NCBI GenBank assembly: GCA_963576565.1
Contig: OY755038.1
Span: forward strand, 63,467,622 to 63,531,621
Source of the DNA: Aspidapion aeneum
Taxonomy: Eukaryota > Arthropoda > Insecta > Coleoptera > Brentidae
Direction of reading: 5' to 3'
Length of the DNA stretch: 64,000 nucleotides
Shown here piece after piece: positions 23,400 through 33,335 of this stretch. The stretch's first letter is position 1, and every line of letters starts with the position of its first letter. Position numbers and translations under genes: made by a program. The notes under the pieces were generated by a model. That model saw only the letters and a list, made by a program, of their open reading frames with translations, was not told the DNA's origin and searched no databases.

Positions 23400-24205
23400 A
23401 TTAAGAGGGATATTTGCTTATGGCATATAATGAGCGTGTTAGGGTTTTTGAAATAACATTTTTATAAGAAAAGTATCTAATATTTTTTGATAAAAATTTT
23501 GACAATTAGCAAAGAAAATAATTCCTTAGCGAATTTAAGTCCTCAATAAAAAAATAAACCTTAACCCTCAAAAAACGTGCCTAGATTTTTAGCCATGTTA
23601 ATACATTATTAACCGTTCCACTTATCACAATGTGATTTTAAATGCGCCATGCACTTAAGTCTCTTCGTAAAAGTACAAGAATTTTTTTTTTAATTTGTAA
23701 GATTCTGCCCAAAAAAGTGTTATTTCAAAACCCTTACAACTCTGTACCGCCTCCGCAGACTTAACGGCTTCAGGAAATTTGAATTATTTTTACACTTTGT
23801 CCCCCACCCATAGAAACTATATTTTTTTCGATTTGGACCACACGTTCACAGATTGCTATTCGCCAGCACAAATAAATTTAGATTTCGTGATTTCGTGGTG
23901 CCATTTCTCCACAAACCCTCGGACCAGCCATAAAAACATTTAACCAGACCAACAATCCTATTCATAAGAATTAATGCAATCCGTGAGCCCCGCGTTATCA
24001 CAACCTTAAAATATCGATCAATCATCCGTGTACCTGAAAGGGTACACATGGTCCATTTCAATAACTTTTTGTGTACCAAAAATGGTACACCTGGAGCTCA
24101 AAGTATTAAAGTTCCCCTTTATATTAAATACTTCTCCCATAAAAGAGTTATTTCAAAACCCTTACGCGCTCATTAGATGCTATACGCAGAGCTCACTCTT
24201 AAGGA
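23400..24205. mobile_element. Non-autonomous TIR element, about 800 bp
   Basis: The left end (TTAAGAGGGATATTTGCTTA, then TAATGAGCGTGTTAGGG) matches the inverse of the right end (CGCGCTCATTAGATGCTATA, ending in CTCACTCTTAAG) over about 70 bp. A third partial copy of the end, GTTATTTCAAAACCCTTAC, sits internally near 23720-23745 in right-end orientation. No protein is encoded. The superfamily is unassigned. Confidence 0.6.
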
Positions 24206-24448
24206 TTTTCACAATTTTTGAGAAACAAAATCGAATATGTATGTATGTATCTTAAAAACGGCTAGCTCTAGAATAGTTATCTTAACACCCAGAACGACGT
24301 GCAACCTGGTGCCAATTTTTTAATAAAGCGCAAACAAGGTTTATACTAAAACTGTTTGGTTTCCACTTTCTCCAACGTCGATCATGAGGATACGAGTGAT
24401 CCCTGTCTGGAACACGTCCTGATAGTCAGGAACAAATATTCCATGCCA

Positions 24449-24496
24449 ATCCACGACCGGACCGGTTTCAACCCTTTGGGTCATCCTCAGGTGAAT
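24449..24496 (-). ncRNA. Hammerhead-like motif, monomer 1, mutated
   Basis: Stem I and stem III are kept, but the stem II 3' strand and the base before GAAA are changed (GGGUUGAAACC instead of GGUCGAAACC), breaking the closing G-C pair. It is probably inactive. The fifth, partial monomer (from 25545) loses the motif at about 25575. Confidence 0.5.
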
Positions 24497-24722
24497 GTAG
24501 GCGATAGCTCCGTGTAGAGCATAAGTTGTGTGAAACCACCAGAAACAACTACTCCGAGGGAAAATACCCCTACCGGTATTGAATTATACTGATGGTTTGA
24601 GGCTTTCGTTGGGAACTTGTTAAAACTGTTTGGTTTCCACTTTCTCCAACGTCGATCATGAGGATACGAGTGATCCCCGTCTGGAACACGTCCTGATAGT
24701 CAGGAACAAATGTTCCATGCCA

Positions 24723-24770
24723 ATCCACGACCGGACCGGTTTCGACCTTTTGGGTCATCCTCAGGTGAAT
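24723..24770 (-). ncRNA. Hammerhead ribozyme-like motif, monomer 2
   Basis: Minus strand: stem I pairs AUUCAC with GUGGAU (six pairs, one G-U). The core CUGAGGA fits CUGANGA. One extra U precedes stem II, GACC/GGUC with loop CAAAA. GAAA follows, then a four-pair stem III including A15.1-U16.1, with a 3-nt loop. The cleavage site reads GUC. Predicted by eye; activity is unknown because of the extra U. Confidence 0.6.
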
Positions 24771-24996
24771 GTCGGCGATAGCTCCGTGTAGAGCATAAGT
24801 TGTGTGAAACCACCAGAAACAACTACTCCGAGGGAAAATACCCCTACCGGCATTGAATTATACTGATGGTTTGAGGCTTTCGTTGGGAACTTGTTAAAAC
24901 TGTTTGGTTTCCACTTTCTCCAACGTCGATCATGAGGATACGAGTGATCCCTGTCTGGAACACGTCCTGATAGTCAGGAACAAATATTCCATGCCA

Positions 24997-25044
24997 ATCC
25001 ACGACCGGACCGGTTTCGACCTTTTGGGTCATCCTCAGGTGAAT
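24997..25044 (-). ncRNA. Hammerhead ribozyme-like motif, monomer 3
   Basis: Identical in all core and stem positions to the monomer 2 motif. Further out, GCC (5' side) can pair with GGC (3' side) beyond an internal loop, extending stem I as in type I hammerheads with loop-loop contacts. Confidence 0.6.
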
Positions 25045-25270
25045 GTAGGCGATAGCTCCGTGTAGAGCATAAGTTGTGTAAAACCACCAGAAACAACTAC
25101 TCCGAGGGAAAATACCCCTACCGGCATTGAATTATACTGATGGTTTGAGGCTTTCGTTGGGAACTTGTTAAAACTGTTTGGTTTCCACTTTCTCCAACGT
25201 CGATCATGAGGATACGAGTGATCCCCGTCTGGGACACGTCCTGATAGTCAGGAACAAATGTTCCATGCTA

Positions 25271-25318
25271 ATCCACGACCGGACCGGTTTCGACCTTTTG
25301 GGTCATCCTCAGGTGAAT
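25271..25318 (-). ncRNA. Hammerhead ribozyme-like motif, monomer 4
   Basis: The core, stem II, stem III and the six-pair stem I are unchanged from monomers 2 and 3; differences fall just outside the motif. Confidence 0.6.
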
Positions 25319-25575
25319 GTGGGCGATAGCTCCGTGTAGAGCATAAGTTGCGCGAAACCACCAGAAACAACTACTCCGAGGGAAAATACCCCTACCGGCA
25401 TTGAATTATACTGATGGTTTGAGGCTTTCGTTGGAAACTTGTTAAAACTGTTTGGTTTCCACTTTCTCCAACGTCGATCATGAGGATACGAGTGATCCCT
25501 GTCTGGAACACGTCCTGATAGTCAGGAACAAATATTCCATGCCAATCCACGACCGGACCGGTTTCGACCTTTTGG

Positions 25576-26329
25576 TTCGTTTTAACTCTTAGAAAGACTA
25601 ATAATTGTTTTGTTATCATAAAAGAAAAGTAATTTAAAAAAGCGACATTTTTATTTCTTTTCCGTAGAGGAGAATTCCAAATTATGTAGAATTTTTTAAG
25701 AAGTATGAATATTACATGATTTGTAAATGTCTTTAATCAAATAATGTTATATTTTTATTCCGTTACTTGAGCACTGCCCTCAAGAGGGAAGCCACAAAAA
25801 TATAAATATTTGAGGTAAGTTCGCAAGGCCGTATTTTCTTCACCTTTCAAGTTTAGTTGAACAACTTTTGTTGAACAACATAAATTCAATAAAAACTGTA
25901 GAGAAAACCTTTAGTTTAAAATGTTAATCAACTTTTTCGTTTTTCATGAAAAGTTTAAACTTTTGTCGTGCAAGTCGCGAATAGCCTGATACGTATGAAC
26001 TTTTATCGCTAGCCATTCAGCGGAACTTTGGCAATATTGGAAAAAAAGTATTATTTAATATGATAAAGTAGTTTAAAAATAATAAGTGGTATGAAAATCC
26101 AAAACTTCGTTCAAGCTGAGAATTACACTAAAAAAACATTAAATGTAAAAAACCATAAAAAAATGATCACATCTTGTTGATTAAAAGACAAACATAAATA
26201 CAAATACAAATTTTATTTTTTCAAAGATACAAAAGTTTATGGAAATCCTGAAAATACCTTTAATCTAGGTCCATAAAATATACTAGTTATTCTAAAAAAC
26301 TGTTAACCTATATTATAAAACCACTTTTC
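25576..26329. other. No recognised gene
   Basis: AT-rich sequence following the array. No repeat ends, RNA gene or coding similarity seen. Confidence 0.55.
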
Positions 26330-26532
26330 AAATAGGTAAGCTAGTAGGGGAGGTCGTGAATATTTTTTGGAACTTATTTCCTTAGTTTGTGTATATGAAT
26401 ATAAGTATGTTCTGTTAATGATAATAACAATAACAATTTTTCATTCTGGAGATGTTTTCCGATCGGTTCTTGTAGGACTTATTTTCGTAGTTCGAACTCT
26501 TTTACACTAAGAAGAGATCATGAATATTATAA

Positions 26533-26705
26533 AAAAGTACTCTGGTTCTTCTCAAGTGGTGGAAAATATCCCTGGCTGAAAATTTTCGGATCCAAAAATC
26601 GGGCTGATTTGAGTCTTGAAACTGAACGTATAAACTGATGCTATAATACACTATAACTAAAAATAACTTTGGCTGATTTACAAAGTTGGAAAAAGCACTT
26701 AGCGG
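26533..26705 (+). repeat. Direct repeat flanking family-H copy, left
   Basis: Shares AAAAGTACTCTGG, CTCAAGTGGTGGAAAATATC, CCTGGCTGAAA, AACTGAACGTATAAA and AAAGTTGGAAAAAGCACT with 27444-27625. The pair brackets family-H copy 1. Confidence 0.65.
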
Positions 26706-26719
26706 CATCTTTTAAAATA

Positions 26720-27278
26720 CTCTGCCAATCTATGGGCACCTAAGCTCACACTAGGTACTATAGTTATAGTGTGAGCTAATATAATCAAAAACTGAAATAT
26801 ATTTTATTCAACTCCAGACACAATTACCTTTCGGTTGATACCACACAAGCCATGTTTTGACTTAAACTCAAATTTTTTAAATCTACCCCCACCCTTTAAA
26901 AAAAAACTAAAATGTATTTTGTTTAACTCCAGACTCAATTACCCTTCGTTTGATATCACACACGCCATATTTTCACTTAAACTCTAATTTTTGACATCTA
27001 CCCCCACCTTTTTTTTAAAATAAACTAAAATTCATTTTGTTTAACTCCAGACTTAATTACCTTTCGTTTGATATCACACACGCCATATTTTCATATAAAC
27101 TCTAATTTTTGGAATCTACCCCCACCATTTTATTTGGCTTGCGTGCGGTGGATTTTGTTCATTTTTAAATGGGACCATCACGGCCCAAGACAGGTACCAA
27201 ATTTCATTAAAATCGGACAAGCGGTTTTTGAGTTATGCGGGTTGGTCGTTACAGACAGACATACAGACAGACAGACAT

Positions 27279-27310
<32 letters not shown>

Positions 27311-27443
27311 CAAAACAAAAAAGTTTCAAAATCATCTGAAACGCAAAGATATATAAAAATTTTTGAAATCGGAGCAACTTTTTTTTCTCGAAAAAATTAG
27401 GATCACCATAGCTCACACTACTTATATAGTAGTAGTGTGAGCT
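26720..27443 (+). mobile_element. Family H hairpin-ended repeat, copy 1
   Basis: Each end is a hairpin with the same stem, AGCTCACACTA...TAGTGTGAGCT. Between them are about three tandem units of about 107 bp (AACTCCAGACTCAATTACC, GATATCACACACGCCATATT, ATCTACCCCCACC). Next come ACCAAATTTCATTAAAATCG and GCGGTTTTTGAGTTATGCG, a CAGA run at about 27253-27306, and AATTAGGATCACCATAG before the right hairpin. It starts after AAAATA and ends GAGCTAA in all five copies in this window. Non-coding; superfamily not recognised. Confidence 0.8.
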
Positions 27444-27625
27444 AAAAAGAAAAGTACTCTGGCTCATCTCAAGTGGTGGAAAATATCCCTGGCTGAAACT
27501 TTTCAGATTCAATAATGGGCTGAGTTGCGCCCTTATTTTCTTAGTCTTAAAACTGAACGTATAAAAATTAAAATATACTTAAACTAAAGATAACTCTGGC
27601 CGATTAACAAAGTTGAAAAAAGCAC
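27444..27625 (+). repeat. Direct repeat flanking family-H copy, right
   Basis: Second copy of the 26533-26705 unit, with an extra internal segment (TTGCGCCCTTATTTTCTTAG). It suggests a segmental duplication before or during the family-H insertion. Confidence 0.65.
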
Positions 27626-28190
27626 TAGTTGAGTCTTTAAATTGGAAAATCAAACTTATTTTATTAGTTTTGAAATTTTTTTACGTGGTCAATTATGATA
27701 TTATGTCATGCACATACAATCACGGGAGCCTCGTGAGAAATTTATTCTGTATCTCAGAAGTTATCAATGGCCAACTTGTTAGGTTCAGGGAAAGGTGAAA
27801 AAGAGCCATCCCGCTAAAAGAAATATTTGCCTATTATTATTTGGCATTCCTTATAACGTACATCCTGTAGCGTAATTTAGGTTTAAGGCTGGAACTAAAT
27901 ATCTTAAAAACTTTGAGAGCTATCAACAAAAAACGAAAAACAAAATTTAATATCAACAGTCTGTAAATCGGCAACGAAGCCTTGCGACTTCTACTCTTAA
28001 AATAAGCAAAATTATGACTCCTTCTCATTAGTAAGTGGGTATAAGAAACATTAAGATAATCAAATGTGTCAAATTGACGGGCATCAGATAACTCTGGCAA
28101 GGTTTTGGGCTTTTAAATAACAGCCAGATGGTATTATAATTTGTTATAATACAACCTACCCTCTCATTAACTTGTAGAACTAAGAAAATA

Positions 28191-28908
28191 CTCTGCCAAT
28201 CTATGGGCACCTAAGCTGACACTAGGTACTATAGTTATAGTGTGAGCTAATATAATCAAAAACTGAAATATATTTTATTCAACTCCAGACTCAATTACTT
28301 TTCGTTTGATACCACACAAGCCATGTTTTGACTTAAACTCAAATTTTTTAAATCTACACCCACCCTTTAAAAAAACTAAAATGTATTTTGTTTAACTCCA
28401 GACTCAATTACCTTTAGTTTGATATCACACATGCCATATTTTCACTTAAACTCTAATTTTTGACATCTACCCCCACCCTTTTTTTTTAAATAAACTAAAA
28501 TTCATTTTGTTTAACTCCAGACTTAATTACCTTTCGTTTGATATCACACACGCCATATTTTCACATAAACTCTAATTTTTGGAATCTACCCCCACCATTT
28601 TATTTGGCTTGCGTGCGGTGGATTTTGTTCATTTTTAAATGGGACCATCACGGCCCAAGACCCAACTTAGGTACCAAATTTCATTAAAATCGGACAAGCG
28701 GTTTTTGAGTTATGCGGGTTGGTCGTTACAGACAGACATACAGACAGACAGACACAGACAGGCAGACAGACAGACAGACAGCAAAACAAAAAAGTTTCAA
28801 AATCATCTGAGACGCAAAGATATATAAAAATTTTTGAAATCGGAAAAAATTCTCGAAAAAATTAGGATCACCATAGCTCACACTACTTATATAGTAGTAG
28901 TGTGAGCT
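28191..28908 (+). mobile_element. Family H hairpin-ended repeat, copy 2
   Basis: Same order of parts as copy 1 and very similar to it. A short extra segment (CCCAACTTAG) precedes GTACCAAATT, and the CAGA run (about 28730-28781) differs in length and purity. One stem base is changed in the left hairpin (AGCTGACAC). Confidence 0.8.
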
Positions 28909-29110
28909 AATAAAGACACTCACTCATAACGTTCTTCTCTTATCAGAAACAGGTGGCATCTTTAGAGATTAGCCAGAATATTTTTTTTAAATAACTTAAA
29001 TATACCCTTTACTAGTTCAATGAACAATTCTATCGATGTTTGCTGACTAAGAAAATAAGTTCCCAAAATCTTCACAGCCTCCTCCACTATTTGATCGATT
29101 TTTCAAATTA

Positions 29111-29994
29111 AATTAAATTCTGAGCGGTTCGGTTCGGTTCGTCAATTCCTGTATAGGTTTATTGAAAAAGATTCGAAAAACAGTGTGTCTAGGTAATCCT
29201 ATTCTAGATATTACCAATTGATTTTGAAACTTACTATTATATGTGTGTTAAATTAGATATTCCCTAAAAGTAAAATCTTATTGCTAAAAAGAAAAAGGCA
29301 AATTGTACCACAGCACCGTTAGATATATATAAATTTAAAAAATTATTTAATGAACCTTTACAAACGTTTTTAGTCTTGAACTAGTATTGGCATGTACCGC
29401 ATAATGAATTTGTATTAAATTTCAACCCTCTTACTTGTTTTTAATAAAATAAATAGGGAAGAATATCATTTACTTGGTTAAAGTAAAAACCACAGATTAA
29501 ACTATTAATATTAATTAGTAAATCTAGATATGTTTTAAGAGCCAAAAGGCAGATAATCTCTAAAGTTAGGTCTCAAAAAGTTTTACATTTATGGGTTGAC
29601 AAGTCAAAAAATATTTTCAAATTGTTCTGTAAACTGCATATACATACTTGTTGTTTGCTATAATATTTTAGGTGTCTTCTAAAATAGAGAATGAATAAGT
29701 AAAGTTTAAGAGAGAAGTAATGAAAATGACATAATAATAAAAGCATAATTATAAAAAAAAATCAAAAAAATATTTTTACAAAATTGAAATATCTTGTCGA
29801 AATTTCGATAGTTACAAAAAGCCCTTGTAAGCTATAAACCAACCAGGTTATAAAACAGGCACAGCAAGGGGTAATTCACAGGTTCACAAAACTCGCAAAC
29901 TTCAGTTCTTGGTGAACGTGGTTCATAATTTGCTGACCCACATTTCATAAGGATCTAAAGTTGGTTGCATGTGGTGCAGGTCGATGTGCGTTTT
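29111..29994. other. No recognised gene; GGTTC run
   Basis: A short GGTTC run near 29124-29141 resembles the one at the LINE tail near 14255. The rest is AT-rich without supported features. Confidence 0.5.
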
Positions 29995-30327
29995 CCTGCA
30001 ACTCTTTCGATATATTTACACAAGTCAAAAGATTGTAAGCTTGCTAGATTGTGCTTGCGAAAAAATTTACCGGCGCTCGTGTTATTTCATCAAGTTTCAG
30101 TGGCGGCCGACATTTGAAGCCGAAACCATTTATCTATTCATTTGTATTGAACGGAATTGTGTACGAAATTGTATTAAAATAAGCTTAGACCGCACTAGGC
30201 AGAAAGGCACTGCAGCAAAACAGCGCGACATGGTAAATTTATTTTCGCGCAGTTTCGCATAGTGCGGTGTAAGCTTTAATGCGCACCCATATTACAAAGG
30301 GGTTGGCGACTAGTAAAACGCCGTTGG

Positions 30328-30844
30328 CAGCGCCGGTTTATTCTATAGGCACTCTAGGCACTTGCCTAGGGCCCGCAGCCTCAACGGAGCCCGCAAGGCC
30401 CTGGTCCAAAAACTCAATTTAACTTTAAATTTATTGTGATAGAAAAAAATGCCAGAATAAAATGGAATAAAATTAAATTTTTTAATTTAGGGTTTTTTTT
30501 AAAACTACTATTCAAATCTAGGTATTTAACAGAATTTACTAAATTTGGTGCCAAAGTTTTATCTATGAATTTTTGCATAGGTTATCATGCAAAAAGTGGC
30601 AAATTCAGAAGGGCACATAACAAATGCATGAACCGCAATTACACGATTTACATGCTGCACATTTTTTTATTATCTTATGTAAATCTGAATTTATTTTAGA
30701 ACATGGTTCAGCCAAATTTGAAGTTTTTTTCAAAAATTAATTTGCTAAAAATAATGTATACCAAAAATAGCTAGCGGCTTTGTTAAGGGGACCCTGTCTT
30801 ACCGGTATTACCTAGGGCGCGTTAGGCCCTTAAACGGGCACTAG
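30328..30844 (+). mobile_element. Non-autonomous hAT relative, copy 1
   Basis: Starts CAGCGCCGGTTTATTCTATA followed by GGCACTTGCCTAGGGCCC. The right end (CCTAGGGCGCGTTAGGCCCT, TAAACGGGCACTAG) is a degraded inverse. It shares these ends and AACTTTAAATTTATTGTGA with the 4.4-kb hAT at 37069-41481, so it is probably a deletion derivative. The flanking 8-mers (GCCGTTGG and CCTGCAAC) do not match. Confidence 0.65.
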
Positions 30845-31110
30845 CCTGCAACTCTTTCGATATATTTACACAAGTCAAAAGATTGTAAGCTTGCCAGATT
30901 GTGCTTGCGAAAAAATTTACCGGCGCTCGTGTTATTTGTTTGTGTACGAAATTGTGTTAAAATAAGTTTAGACCGCACTAGGCAGAAAGGCACTGCAACA
31001 AAACAGCGCGACACGATAAATTTCTTTTTTCGCAGTTTCGCATAGTGCGGTGTAAGCTTTAATGCGCACCCATATTACAAAGGGGTTGGCGACTCGTAAA
31101 ACGCCGTTGG

Positions 31111-31466
31111 CAGCGCCGGTTTATTCTATAGGCACTCTAGGCACTTGCCTAGGGCCCGCAGCCTCAACGGAGTCCGCAAGGCCCTGGTCCAAACACTCAA
31201 TTTAACTTTAAATTTATTGTGATAGAAAAAATGCCAGAATAAAATGGAATAAAATTAAGTTTTTTAATTTAGGGTTTTTTTTTGAAAACTACTATTCAAA
31301 TCTAGGTATTTAATACAATTTACTAAATTTGGTACCAAAGTTTTTTCTATGAATTTTTGCATAGGTTATCATGCAAAAAGTGGCAAATGCATGAACCGCA
31401 ATTACACGATTTACATGCTACACATTTTTTTATTATCTTATGTAAATCTGAATTTATTTTAGAACA
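31111..31466 (+). mobile_element. Non-autonomous hAT relative, copy 2, truncated
   Basis: Duplicate of the 30328 copy within the second tandem unit, with the same left end. It stops at about 31466 without a right TIR. Confidence 0.6.
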
Positions 31467-32240
31467 TGGTGCAGCTACGTAGTTACCTATGGAATGGCAC
31501 TCCCTTACTTCTTCCGGACATTTTTCCATAAACGGCACATGTTTTACATGCATTATTTCCCATATTTCACAGAAAAATACATAATTTTACACGATAAACG
31601 CAAAACACTGCAAAATGTCAATATGGCCTCCACCCAAGGTGTTTACACTTTTACTCAGGTTGCCTACTGACCAGTCATGTGTATTTAACTAGACGACTGT
31701 AGCTGTTACATAAAACAAATGGTTTAAGGCGATCAGTGTCGTAGATTTTTTAACCTTGATTACAGTTGGCCAGTCAACAATGACCTTTCAAATTCTGTAG
31801 ATAACCTCTGTAAAAGTATAAGGGCTTTGGCCTCCACCCATATAGCAGCTGTGTGTGTGTTTACATGACAAAACCCACGCATGCGCACTTGAAAATTCGC
31901 ATACGCATATTTATTATTTTATATTTATTTATTTAAAATTCGCATCCGCGAATTTAAATTTCCCATTGTTTCCAAAGCCAGCTATAAGCGCTTCATTTTT
32001 CGATTCTTTGAACATGTATTTATGCTATAACGTATTTGGGTAAACCCCACACTGTTAGATTCTGGCTTTAGATGTTATAAGTTTTTTAATCATCCTGAAG
32101 TGAATATCAAAAAATTACAATATAAGTGGTATTTTTGGGTAAAAATATCTTGTTTGTTTTTTTCGTGAGAGCTTAAAATATTATCTACACATATTTCATT
32201 AAAAAACTATAAATTTTGTCCTTGGACCTTAAAGCGATGT
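31467..32240. other. No recognised gene
   Basis: Contains a short GT repeat near 31851 and a GGCCTCCACCCA motif twice (about 31625 and 31830). No supported gene. Confidence 0.5.
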
Positions 32241-32254
32241 GATGATTTTAAAAT

Positions 32255-32705
32255 AGCGTTGTCATTTGAGCTACATATAAAACACCCATATATTAAAACA
32301 GCAACATATCAAAAAAGCGGTAGTTTAAAACAGTTATATATTATCAAAACAGCGTATGTATACATGGTATATTAACCAAACTATGTTAGGTTTGGTATAT
32401 TAACCAAACTATGTTAGGTTTGCTATATTAACCAAACTCTCTTAGATTTGGTATATTCACCTATACAAGCTTAAAAGGACAGCTCAACTAACTTAACCGT
32501 TTATATTGAAAAAAAATTGGAATGCCCTTGTTTTTAATGTTGTTTTTTAACAATTTGCTCTAGTAAATATAGCTTTTATATATTCCCTATTTTTATTAGA
32601 TGTTCCTTTTTGAATATTACTATTGTAAGTCGCTCTCTCAAAAGTCACTGTTTTAAGGTGTCACTCTACTAACTGTCGCCATTTTAAATATTGCTCTTTG
32701 AAACG
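32255..32705. repeat. 16-bp palindromic family, third locus
   Basis: The left part (about 32275-32350) has units such as AGCAACATATCAAAAA and AGCGGTAGTTTAAAAC. The right part (about 32628-32705) has inverted-sense units AAGTCGCTCTCTCAAA, AGTCACTGTTTTAAGG and TGTCACTCTACTAACT. The 16-bp spacing and the arm/core/inverted-arm layout match 9995-11082, although the units have diverged. Confidence 0.45.
32365..32460 (+). repeat. 28-bp tandem repeat
   Basis: TGGTATATTAACCAAACTAT plus GTTAGGTT repeats at 32365, 32393 and 32421, with a partial unit at 32449. Each unit contains a small inverted pair (AACCAAAC/TTTGGT). Confidence 0.85.
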
Positions 32706-32759
32706 ATTTTTTCGTGTTAATTATTAAAAATGCCTACTATAAATGTTTGCTAAGAAACT

Positions 32760-33335
32760 TATTGCACTAAAGCTAGGCACTAACAACACCAGATAATATT
32801 TTAAAAGTTTTACATTGTAGACTAAAATTTGATCTTTTACAATTGACATAACAAAGTCGAATTAAAAACTATGTATGTATCTTTAATAAAAGAAGGAAGC
32901 AATTATTAAAGTCACTGCATTTTGGAAGCCTGTCATTTCCAGTGCCAGGCTTTCAGGATGCAATGACTCTAGTATTTATTTTCGTTATTATAATATTATA
33001 AAATTATAATACGGACTTAAGCAATAAGGCTAGGCAGTTATAGTGCCAGATATTTTGTATTTTGACAGTTTAACATTTTAAACTCGCAAAGATGAAAGGA
33101 TGATAGTATTTATTTTGATTCTTACAATACACAACGACCTCATCTGAAAAGACCAGCTGTCATCTTATAATATAAAACAGTCTGAATGCTGCCTGGTCCT
33201 TATGCTCCCTGGCTGTATTGCAATAAGTCTCTAATATACAAAAGCCTAATATTGAAAAACCAGCTTTTATCTTATAATGTAAAACGTTTCAAATACTACC
33301 CGGCACTATAAACTATCTGGTTTTATTGCAATAGG
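32760..33335. mobile_element. Cluster of MITE copies related to 12367-12770
   Basis: CTTTTACAATTGACATAACA, AATAAAAGAAGG and repeated GGCTAGGCAGTTATAGTGCC/GGCTGTATTGCAATAAGTCT segments match the MITE nested in the 12130 hAT. At least two and perhaps three rearranged or partial copies are arranged head to tail. Individual limits cannot be set by eye. Confidence 0.5.

Larger units (their letters stand above)
24347..25575 (-). repeat. 274-bp tandem array with hammerhead motifs (retrozyme-like)
   Basis: Monomer starts (AAAACTGTTTGG) fall at 24348, 24622, 24896, 25170 and 25444, an exact 274-bp period, giving about 4.5 copies that differ by few bases. The minus strand of each complete monomer contains a hammerhead fold. 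A 62-codon frame recurs in three monomers, but 274 is not a multiple of three, so no frame continues across units and coding is unlikely. The first and last monomers are cut off at different points in the repeat. Tandem units of a few hundred bp with type I hammerheads match the published animal retrozymes, non-autonomous elements that yield small circular RNAs. Assignment here is inference. Confidence 0.8.
26330..29110. mobile_element. TIR-bounded composite carrying two family-H insertions
   Basis: Sequence at 26336-26395 (GGGAGGTCGTGAATATTTTT, then GGAACTTATTTCCTTAG) is the imperfect inverse of 29050-29095 (CTAAGAAAATAAGTTCCC, AGCCTCCTCCACTATTTG). The enclosed 2.8 kb includes two copies of family H and a direct duplication of about 180 bp (26533-26705 and 27444-27625). 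I read this as an older non-autonomous element enlarged by insertions. No transposase is visible. Confidence 0.5.
29995..31466 (+). repeat. Tandem duplication, about 850 bp and 620 bp
   Basis: Both units begin CCTGCAACTCTTTCGATATA (29995 and 30845) and share AGATTGTGCTTGCG, TTTACCGGCGCTCGTGTT, GACCGCACTAGGCAGAAAGG and the hAT-like end CAGCGCCGGTTTATTC. The second unit lacks about 60 bp after GTGTTATTT and diverges from the first at about 31466. Each unit also holds an inverted pair (AAGCTTAGACCGCACTA against TAGTGCGGTGTAAGCTT in unit 1). The 97-codon frame at 29969-30262 is not kept in unit 2. Confidence 0.75.

Noticed and set aside
24347..25575. CRISPR-like reading of the regular array
   Set aside because: Units are 274 bp and nearly identical throughout, with no spacers; the surrounding DNA is from an animal genome.
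24570..25619. Repeated 62-75 codon minus-strand frame (VETGPVVDWHG...)
   Set aside because: It lies in the 274-bp tandem array; the period is not divisible by three and the frame overlaps the ribozyme fold, so it is not a protein gene.
27068..28923. Frames rich in RQTDRQTD or CLSVCLSV
   Set aside because: They translate the CAGA/CTGT runs of family H; the same applies at 46374-46577, 54176-54421 and 55093-55360.
29969..30262. 97-codon frame in the tandem duplication
   Set aside because: The second unit has a 60-bp deletion and does not keep the frame; no family similarity.
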